Source: Candidatus Thorarchaeota archaeon
GTDB taxonomy: Archaea > Asgardarchaeota > Thorarchaeia > Thorarchaeales > Thorarchaeaceae
NCBI GenBank assembly: GCA_030612005.1
Contig: JAUWOU010000013.1
Span: 1-39,750, forward strand
Length of the DNA: 39,750 nt
Direction of reading: 5' to 3'
Below the pieces are notes generated by a model. The model did not search any database and was not told the DNA's origin. It worked only from the letters and a program-made list of their open reading frames with translations. Positions 34,260-39,750 of the stretch are shown here, in pieces (position 1 is the first letter of the stretch; the number at the start of each line of letters is the position of its first letter). Made by a program: the position numbers and the translations under genes.

Positions 34260-34949
34260 TCAGTATACCTTGGGATTCTTTCCCTCGCCCCTTCGGTAGG
34301 CGTCTCTGAGAGCATCAGTAAGATCACGGCTGATCTCCCAGTAATCATTGTAGTCCTTTTCGCTAAGGCGAACTAAACCAAGCATGTTACGAAATATTAC
34401 GTATAGTTTGGGGTCAATCTCACAAACATCGCGAAGACTTTCTTTAGCAAACTCAAGACCTTTCAAGTACAACTTGTCCCGTTTTGTGAAGTTTTCTGCA
34501 ATCTCTTTGACTTCTTTTTCATCTGTGAAAGAAAGACCAAGTTGGCGCATTGTAGAAACAATGTCAAGAGTTTTGTCAAGGTCATATCCGTTCCGTTCGG
34601 GTAGACCATCCATGTCACCAGTGGTTATGAAGACATTTTCAGCAGTGGCACGCCATAGCTTCTTCATGATGTGACTATCGCCATTATCACCAGTTGGCTC
34701 GTATCCATCTTGGGTGACTAAACCACATTTCTCAAGCTCTTTGATATGGTATCGTACTGTCTGAGGTTTGACTTCTTTCTTTGGATCCTTCCCGGATAGG
34801 AATTCCACCAGTTCAGAAGTAGACATGCGTCGAGCTCTCAATGCATGAAGAATCTGTCTTCGATTCTCATCATTGAGTGCCTTGTAGGCATCTATAGCTT
34901 GCGCACCTGTAAGAATCCTGAGAGTATCCAACGGATTTGAACCCTGCAT
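34260..34949 (-). CDS. ArsR-like winged-helix transcriptional regulator
   Basis: 229 residues. The N-terminal winged helix is visible (ALNDENRRQILHALRARRMSTSELVEFLSG, then TVRYHIKELEKCGLV), an ArsR/HTH_20 type. The C-terminal ~120 residues are helical and charged, with no recognised sensor motif. It is probably a DNA-binding regulator of unknown ligand. Stops 6 bp from the convergent hef stop. Confidence 0.85.
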   Translation of the reverse strand: MQGSNPLDTLRILTGAQAIDAYKALNDENRRQILHALRARRMSTSELVEFLSGKDPKKEVKPQTVRYHIKELEKCGLVTQDGYEPTGDNGDSHIMKKLWRATAENVFITTGDMDGLPERNGYDLDKTLDIVSTMRQLGLSFTDEKEVKEIAENFTKRDKLYLKGLEFAKESLRDVCEIDPKLYVIFRNMLGLVRLSEKDYNDYWEISRDLTDALRDAYRRGEGKNPKVY

Positions 34950-35000
34950 AGATTACACCACATTTCTCAAGTCTTAAGAAACTAAAATATTGTGACTCCA

Positions 35001-35034
35001 CGACAGCTAATAGCCCATAAGGCTACTAGTGTCG
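35001..35034. terminator. Two-tier hairpin between two regulator genes
   Basis: CGACA (35001-35005) pairs with TGTCG (35030-35034), and inside TAGCC-CATAA-GGCTA (35011-35025). It lies just beyond the stop of the small winged-helix gene on the minus strand and upstream of the ArsR-like gene: likely terminator or leader structure. Confidence 0.45.
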
Positions 35035-35065
35035 ATTCATCAAATTACGTTCCAAGTACCAACAA

Positions 35066-35311
35066 TTATGCTGGTACGTAGATCCATTGTCGCATGTCCT
35101 GTAGACAGGGTACACGCTTAATCAAACTCTTCTTCAGGAGTTTTCTTAGTGCATAACGGACTGTTCTTGGTGCAAAAGATACTTTGTCAAGCAGCTGTTT
35201 TGGAGTTACTCCATCTTGACCGCTGCTTCTAAGAATGTCTAGGACAATCATCTGGCTCTTTGTAAGCTTCATGCTCTTGAGCTCTTCCTGAAGTTCGATG
35301 TCGCTCATCAT
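35066..35311 (-). CDS. Small winged-helix regulator
   Basis: 81 residues: one winged helix, SQMIVLDILRSSGQDGVTPKQLL, then a recognition-helix region VSFAPRTVRYALRKLLKKSLI and a basic wing ending QWIYVPA. MarR-like conserved archaeal type. No sensor domain. GGGAAGGT precedes the double ATG. Several symmetric sites lie upstream (35385-35458), suggesting self-regulation. Confidence 0.85.
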   Translation of the reverse strand: MMSDIELQEELKSMKLTKSQMIVLDILRSSGQDGVTPKQLLDKVSFAPRTVRYALRKLLKKSLIKRVPCLQDMRQWIYVPA

Positions 35312-35384
35312 TTTATTTTTACCTTCCCTTTAAGTTGGGTTTTTCTTGACCAGGCACTTCTTTACAGAAATTGCCTAAATCAAA

Positions 35385-35458
35385 CAACTATTTGTGTTAC
35401 AAAGTTGCTTATTAATCTATCGCAGTTTGTCGACATGGTATCGCAGTCACCGACTGCG
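35385..35458. promoter_or_regulatory. Cluster of symmetric sites upstream of the small regulator
   Basis: CAACT..TTTGT-GT-TACAA-AGTTG (35385-35407) is an imperfect palindrome. TATCGCAGT occurs at 35418 and again at 35439, 21 bp apart (two helical turns). CGCAGTC-ACC-GACTGCG (35442-35458) is a perfect 7-bp palindrome. The spacing suggests cooperative binding of a dimer, perhaps the adjacent winged-helix protein. Confidence 0.4.
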
Positions 35459-35628
35459 GTAATTGACTGTGTTATAATCAAATTTTAGAGGCAGATTTGT
35501 CAATTGTGTGTACATTCTTTGTATCTACAAAGGCTTTACTAACCTAAATCTTACATTTTGGTGAGTGAACCTCAACTGTAAGAAATTTCTATGTTCCACC
35601 CCTCTCCTGCCAGTGTCACCACTTCTTC

Positions 35629-35646
35629 GTAATTCTAATGAATTAC
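35629..35646. repeat. 7-bp perfect hairpin downstream of the TnpB-like gene
   Basis: GTAATTC-TAAT-GAATTAC. Subterminal hairpins of this kind mark IS200/IS605-type ends, and guide RNAs of TnpB also start near here. Position about 30 bp beyond the stop is suggestive, not proof. Confidence 0.35.
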
Positions 35647-35673
35647 AAAAATCAGCAAGAGCTTTGTCGACCT

Positions 35674-37437
35674 TCATCGGGATGGGAGCCCTCCTGAAGA
35701 CCTGGCTTCCTTCTCCTGTCCTGATGTTGGTACATCCCTTCCAACCACAGAGAGAGTTTCCACAGTTCTTACCACGGCGGGGTCATTATCACTCCTACCA
35801 GTTCCATCACTGAAACTAACAAGGTCCGACTGGACAAAGTGAACAGCCGCGGACTCCCCAGAATCTGATGTTGATTCTTTCTTGGAGAGTAAGGACTTCC
35901 CTTTTGACAATCTCTTCGAGATTCTCCGTTGGGCTTTCGGACGCGCACGTCGGTTAGTTGTTCCTCGAACAACTGCCCTAGTCCACAAACCTAGTCCTCT
36001 CACAGAGTGCAGTGACTTTGTGAGCGTAAGCATGCGTGCAGCAATATTGGCACTACCATTTAGATCGGCATTGATACTGTAACCACAGGAGGGACAATGG
36101 AAATAGTTCTGCTTGGGTCTCTTCCCCTTGCTTCCGCACTTCCAACACATGATGGAGGTCCATCCTTCAGGAACAGCCCGAAATCGAGGGTCTTTTCCAC
36201 TGACCTTCCAACCTTGCTGAACAAGTCCATGTTTAAGACTGTTGGTTATTCGAGCAAAGGCCCATGAGTGTATCATTCCTCTGAACCTTCGTCCACGGTA
36301 GTTTCCTTTCCTTGCACGCATTCGTATATTTTTCAGGCGACCAATGGCTACATAGAGTGTGAATTTCTTGGATAGTTCGGAGATATAATCAAGAAGCTGA
36401 TGCACAAGGACTCTGTCGTACTCCCTAGCGACATTCTCTCGCTTGGAACGCATTTGACGGAGTCGTTCGGTAACTCTATCATATGATAGTCCTTGGTTTC
36501 TCCGGGTGTGCATCTCTCTTTGTAAATCTGCAACAAGTCTATCGAATTTCTTGATGACATCGACTTTCTCCCTCTGGACAAAGTATCGGGTTCCTCTTGT
36601 CTTCTCAGGGGTGAGAATGGTAGCACAGGCTGCCTTCTCAATTCCTAGGTCAACTCCAAGTATGGCAACAGGAAGATTTTCCTCTGGAGAATCATCAATA
36701 TGAATTCTAACAGCAATGGTCACCCACCATTTCCTCTTCCTGTCAGTGAAGATCTGCACCGCTTTCACTTCACCCCTTCTGATTTGATTCAGATGATATG
36801 GGGATATCTTGAGAGGAATACTCAATCGATCATGACGGGTTCTCTTCTCCTGCACTGAGTCAAGGGAATCCCTGATATCCAACCACCATCGAGAAACAGA
36901 GGTCCTCTTCTCAATCAACTTGAATCTTCGAGAGAATACCCATCTAGGTATCCTCCTAGAACTATTGATTGATGTGGGACGGGAGGGGCTCCTTCCTTTC
37001 TTCACTCTGAGAGCTAGATAACTTTCATAGAGTGCGACAGCAGTCTGTCTGCACTCCTGAAGTTCATTAGTAGAGATTCTTGGAAATCGGTCTTTGATAT
37101 CATGAAGGACAGTAGCTCTCTGACCGTAACCGGCTTTGACCTTAATTGCGGTCAAAGTGAGTTTGTCTAGTTTTCCATCATGAATTTTATTTTTCTTTCG
37201 ACCTGTTAGTAACTCGTCTTCATATTGTTCAATTATACCAAGAAATGCACGAATCACTCTAGTGTCTCGTCCAACAGTCTGTCTAAGCCGCTGCCTAGTC
37301 CTCTCAGTCATTGATTCCCAATTTATTGGGACCTTAACCGAGATTGTTACACCCTTGGTCCAAGCCATCGCATTTTCGCCTTCAGTATTTAAATTTCTGA
37401 CCCATTTCTTATGGTCAGTTGAGTCCACTCCCATCAT
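35674..37437 (-). CDS. TnpB-like OrfB (IS200/IS605 family), RuvC-II Glu replaced
   Basis: 587 residues if started at 37437; ATG 37368 (residue 24) is equally possible, just before WTKGVTISVKVPINW and ~22 nt after a TATA-like TTTAAATAC. RuvC-I Asp263 (GVDLG); zinc finger Cys 431, 434, 448, 451; RuvC-III Asp458 (NADLNG). At the RuvC-II place the sequence reads YVAIGRLKNIR: Gly366 where TnpB normally has the catalytic Glu. The last ~115 residues are low-complexity and likely overlap the guide RNA. No TnpA is nearby. TnpB is an RNA-guided DNA nuclease; this copy may be inactive or use another acid. Confidence 0.85.
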   Translation of the reverse strand: MMGVDSTDHKKWVRNLNTEGENAMAWTKGVTISVKVPINWESMTERTRQRLRQTVGRDTRVIRAFLGIIEQYEDELLTGRKKNKIHDGKLDKLTLTAIKVKAGYGQRATVLHDIKDRFPRISTNELQECRQTAVALYESYLALRVKKGRSPSRPTSINSSRRIPRWVFSRRFKLIEKRTSVSRWWLDIRDSLDSVQEKRTRHDRLSIPLKISPYHLNQIRRGEVKAVQIFTDRKRKWWVTIAVRIHIDDSPEENLPVAILGVDLGIEKAACATILTPEKTRGTRYFVQREKVDVIKKFDRLVADLQREMHTRRNQGLSYDRVTERLRQMRSKRENVAREYDRVLVHQLLDYISELSKKFTLYVAIGRLKNIRMRARKGNYRGRRFRGMIHSWAFARITNSLKHGLVQQGWKVSGKDPRFRAVPEGWTSIMCWKCGSKGKRPKQNYFHCPSCGYSINADLNGSANIAARMLTLTKSLHSVRGLGLWTRAVVRGTTNRRARPKAQRRISKRLSKGKSLLSKKESTSDSGESAAVHFVQSDLVSFSDGTGRSDNDPAVVRTVETLSVVGRDVPTSGQEKEARSSGGLPSR

Positions 37438-37509
37438 TGTTCCCAGGATAGGATATGTACTCGTACAATTACTCCATATGAATGTATTTAAATTTATGAT
37501 GACGATAGC

Positions 37510-37529
37510 CCTTAATTTTATTATTAAGG
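37510..37529. repeat. 7-bp perfect hairpin in the divergent TnpB/nuclease spacer
   Basis: CCTTAAT-TTTATT-ATTAAGG between the divergent starts at 37437 and 37620. Could be an operator serving both genes or an element end. Confidence 0.35.
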
Positions 37530-37588
37530 CAATTATAACATAGATATCATAGAATAAAGCGATAATAGATATTCTGTTTAGGGAGCGT

Positions 37589-37604
37589 TATTTATAAGTA
37601 TATA
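37589..37604 (+). promoter_or_regulatory. TATA box of the PD-(D/E)XK gene
   Basis: TATTTATAAGTATATA is a good archaeal TATA element; 25 nt from its centre lies the GTG at 37620, consistent with a leaderless transcript. Confidence 0.55.
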
Positions 37605-37619
37605 TTGCATAATTTTGTT

Positions 37620-39750
37620 GTGCTGACTCGAAAATGGAAGAAAAATCATCCAAATGATATCCTATCCAGTGCGATCTATATGGGACTGGTGTCTCTTGTT
37701 AGATTGGCAAGCAAAAGAACGAGTGAAAAGACACGAAAACACTACATCAGTATCAAGAACATGTGGCAAAAATGGCGAGCACAGATTGAGAAAGAGATTA
37801 TCGATTTTCACCCAGTCGAACCAAATATACGAAATCAATTTTTAGGAATTGTTTGGGCCAGCACAAGACGTTTTGGCAATAGAGAATTCAAGAGAGTCTA
37901 TAATTGGTTGGAAGGTACAGTAGGACCCCTCAATGCATTACTGAACTATGCTGGAGCTCGGCTTAGAGACCTTGCAATGACTCGATATCCATTCCCAGAA
38001 CCAGAGTCTTTCCAAATTAGAAAGTATGCGGATGGTACCAAGAAGATCCTCTCCAAGGAAGAAGTTGATCTTTTAGGTCCGGATGATGCAGTGAAGACGT
38101 ACTGGAGGGGAGGATATCGCAGAAGAGGAAAGAGTCCTCTTATTCTTCTTGCCCATCCTACCCTTCCTGAGTTAGACTTTGTTGACATGATACGTGCACA
38201 CATGGTTGAACTCTGTCGTCAATGTTTCATACACAATGTCCCAAGAACTGACGCGCACAAATACATCAAGCTCCTGATCCACAGGCTTAAACCATTTCTT
38301 GATTGGGTATATACTGATGGTGAACAGGGTCGACCCTACTTCAATCGATACTCGGACCATGAACTGAGAGAGATTGTCCAAGAGATTCGTTCGTTATACG
38401 GAAAAAGAACTGGGAGAGAAAAGTCTGTCACCACGGAGCTTGATGATCCTGACAAGCTAATCCTCACTACTAATTCATTCAGAGACAAAGTAGAAACTCA
38501 GCGTGATAATTCAAAGGACAAGGAAGAAGCTGCTGTCTATTCACAGATCCTGAACTATATCGATGAAGGTGATATCGAACAGAGAGATATTGAAAAGGTC
38601 ATAGAGCAGGTTCTCACCCTCAGCTCAAGAGAGGGAAGTGAGTGGCACAGGATACTACTCTCAGATCTGCACCACCCCAAGTCGCTGAAGCAGGTTGTTT
38701 TTGCTGGGGACATCATGCTTGATGAGCCCACATCGATACTGATAGTAGGAGAACTTCCAGTGTCAAGAAGAAAAGGGCAGATTGACCTTGTCATCTTCGT
38801 ACGACGAGAAGTGGCGGGTCGAATTATATGGACACCGGTTCTAATCCTTGAAGTCAAGACCAAGATGTCTTTCGATTATAATCTCTATGGATTGCGTACG
38901 AAGAATAAGAGTATGGAAGACTATGCTCCAACCCTCTATGCTTGGAAACGTGCAAAGAGTGATAATGAGTGGATTGAGATATTTTCCTCAAATCCACATC
39001 CAAGAACCCTAGACCAGCTGAACGCGTATGAATCAGAACTTCTAAGTGAGTATCAGCAAGTTGCAGCTTTCGACCCCACCCCTCCGAAGTCGCTCTGGAA
39101 AGGAGTGGTGGTCCTTGACACGGACCAGAACCCTCTAGAGGTCTTTGATGCGTTCAATGACCTATTGAATGACCTCGTCAATAAGATTACCTCGGACCTT
39201 CTTGATATTTCGAAGACCATCGCATACAGAATAGATGCTAAAGCTTCAATGAAGGCACCACGAATAGCCGCTATCCTTACTCCCGGGGAAGGTCCAGTTG
39301 AACTCATTAGGGAAACATGTGTGCCAGAATCACTCCCTGTTGAGGACCCTTTCAGTGAACGAATATCCGACGATAGATATCTGACTCTATACATACCAGT
39401 TTCATCTCCCACATCATCAGGGAACGCAGCGGCGTGGATATCAAGGAACTGGCATCTTCTCAGTCACATCCAAGAATGTGCAATCTCAGCAAAGGATACT
39501 GAGATTCATTGGATTGATCTTATGGGGGATTATCCAAGTGAACAACTGACAAAGAAACGGTTTGGTCTTGATTCATTTCTGAGAGACGGATGGATCAATA
39601 AGAAACAACATAGTAAACTAGACGCGCTATTGGACAGTATCAGATTCATCGACCTTAGTACTAACATTGACCAAGTCCTTCTCGGAAAGGACCTTGGGTT
39701 TGAGAACTTGATTGATAATCTTACCCTCTCACTTCACGAGGAGTCAGTAG
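37620..39750 (+). CDS. Large PD-(D/E)XK nuclease-like protein (3' end outside window)
   Basis: Open for 710 codons to the window edge. Start at GTG 37620, about 25 nt after a strong TATA box (leaderless), or the in-frame ATG 37680. A nuclease core lies near residues 375-420: GQIDLVIF with Asp389, then LILEVKTK with Glu411 and Lys413, i.e. the D-(22)-ExK motif, with Glu upstream in GELPVS. Flanking regions are alpha/beta and helical; no helicase, methylase or membrane motif is seen in the visible part. I do not recognise the family. Being an accessory gene beside a TnpB-like gene, a role in defence or in a mobile element is inferred. Confidence 0.8.
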   Translation, partial: MLTRKWKKNHPNDILSSAIYMGLVSLVRLASKRTSEKTRKHYISIKNMWQKWRAQIEKEIIDFHPVEPNIRNQFLGIVWASTRRFGNREFKRVYNWLEGTVGPLNALLNYAGARLRDLAMTRYPFPEPESFQIRKYADGTKKILSKEEVDLLGPDDAVKTYWRGGYRRRGKSPLILLAHPTLPELDFVDMIRAHMVELCRQCFIHNVPRTDAHKYIKLLIHRLKPFLDWVYTDGEQGRPYFNRYSDHELREIVQEIRSLYGKRTGREKSVTTELDDPDKLILTTNSFRDKVETQRDNSKDKEEAAVYSQILNYIDEGDIEQRDIEKVIEQVLTLSSREGSEWHRILLSDLHHPKSLKQVVFAGDIMLDEPTSILIVGELPVSRRKGQIDLVIFVRREVAGRIIWTPVLILEVKTKMSFDYNLYGLRTKNKSMEDYAPTLYAWKRAKSDNEWIEIFSSNPHPRTLDQLNAYESELLSEYQQVAAFDPTPPKSLWKGVVVLDTDQNPLEVFDAFNDLLNDLVNKITSDLLDISKTIAYRIDAKASMKAPRIAAILTPGEGPVELIRETCVPESLPVEDPFSERISDDRYLTLYIPVSSPTSSGNAAAWISRNWHLLSHIQECAISAKDTEIHWIDLMGDYPSEQLTKKRFGLDSFLRDGWINKKQHSKLDALLDSIRFIDLSTNIDQVLLGKDLGFENLIDNLTLSLHEESV

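Larger units (their letters stand above)
35312..35673. other. 362-bp spacer with operator-like sites and possible TnpB guide-RNA region
   Basis: No gene seen. The left part is the promoter region of the small winged-helix gene, with symmetric sites at 35385-35407 and 35418-35458. The right part lies downstream of the TnpB-like gene and includes a perfect hairpin at 35629-35646; in TnpB elements the guide (omega) RNA comes from this end. No transposon end was identified with certainty. Confidence 0.55.

Noticed and set aside
35312-37619. A complete IS605 element with both ends
   Set aside because: No TnpA, no clear terminal pair and no target-site signature could be found by eye.
37634-37657. 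ATG 37634 as the start of the nuclease-like gene
   Set aside because: It is in a different frame and stops after seven codons; the GTG 37620 or ATG 37680 is in the long frame.
1-39750. CRISPR array or prophage
   Set aside because: No regularly spaced direct repeats beyond the SSB tail, and no capsid, portal or integrase genes.

Overview
The window is archaeal chromosome, most likely from an Asgard archaeon (Thorarchaeia-like; this lineage call is inference). The archaeal assignment is firm: Hef nuclease, two-part glycine decarboxylase, aIF1A, aIF2-beta, aEF1-beta, NMD3, RIO1, a KH ribosome-assembly protein, FEN1, a tandem AAA+ CDC48, archaeal FAD synthase RibL, an aldehyde:ferredoxin oxidoreductase and an archaeal tRNA-Gln with encoded CCA. 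The Asgard call rests mainly on a 991-residue membrane protein (8563-11538, minus strand). Its second half matches eukaryotic ribophorin I (OST1) in domain order: twin lumenal beta domains, one membrane span and a cytosolic coiled-coil tail.

Layout. 1-477 (minus) is a crenarchaeal-type SSB whose Gly-rich tail runs off the left edge. Behind it lie a possibly frameshifted small gene (467-651) and an unexplained strongly folded RNA candidate (about 771-897). A Gfo/Idh oxidoreductase (1094-2098, plus) converges on a five-gene minus-strand operon (7038 to 2088): gcvPA, gcvPB, LpdD-like, ThiS/MoaD-like and the tRNA methylthiotransferase e-MtaB. Trm112 and tRNA-Gln(UUG) sit on the plus strand at 7187-7578, followed by an HD-domain protein (minus). 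The ribophorin-like gene then diverges from a GlcNAc-1-phosphate transferase (DPAGT1/AglH-like), so both flanks of that promoter region point to N-glycosylation.

12771-20068 is mostly minus-strand information processing: KH protein, RIO1, aIF1A, NMD3, DUF424, a small membrane protein, aIF2-beta, an RPA-like OB protein and FEN1, with a plus-strand DUF134/NifX pair inside. 20227-23858 (plus) holds a zinc-ribbon protein, aEF1-beta, CDC48, a small winged-helix protein and RibL. 23862-31758 (minus) is metabolic: a GT87-like membrane glycosyltransferase, a PUA/PAPS-reductase/ferredoxin fusion, AOR, DeoC with a Cys-rich tail, a PRC-barrel protein and an amidohydrolase. Hef (plus) and two winged-helix regulators (minus) follow.

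The right end is accessory. A TnpB-like OrfB (35674-37437, minus) carries Gly where the RuvC-II Glu is expected. It diverges from a large unrecognised protein with a PD-(D/E)XK nuclease signature (37620 to beyond the edge, plus), a candidate for a defence or mobile-element system that continues outside the window. The items most worth following up are the DOMON-FKBP-ribophorin fusion, the PD-(D/E)XK/TnpB edge locus, the folded RNA and the DeoC-AOR pair with its Cys-rich tail.
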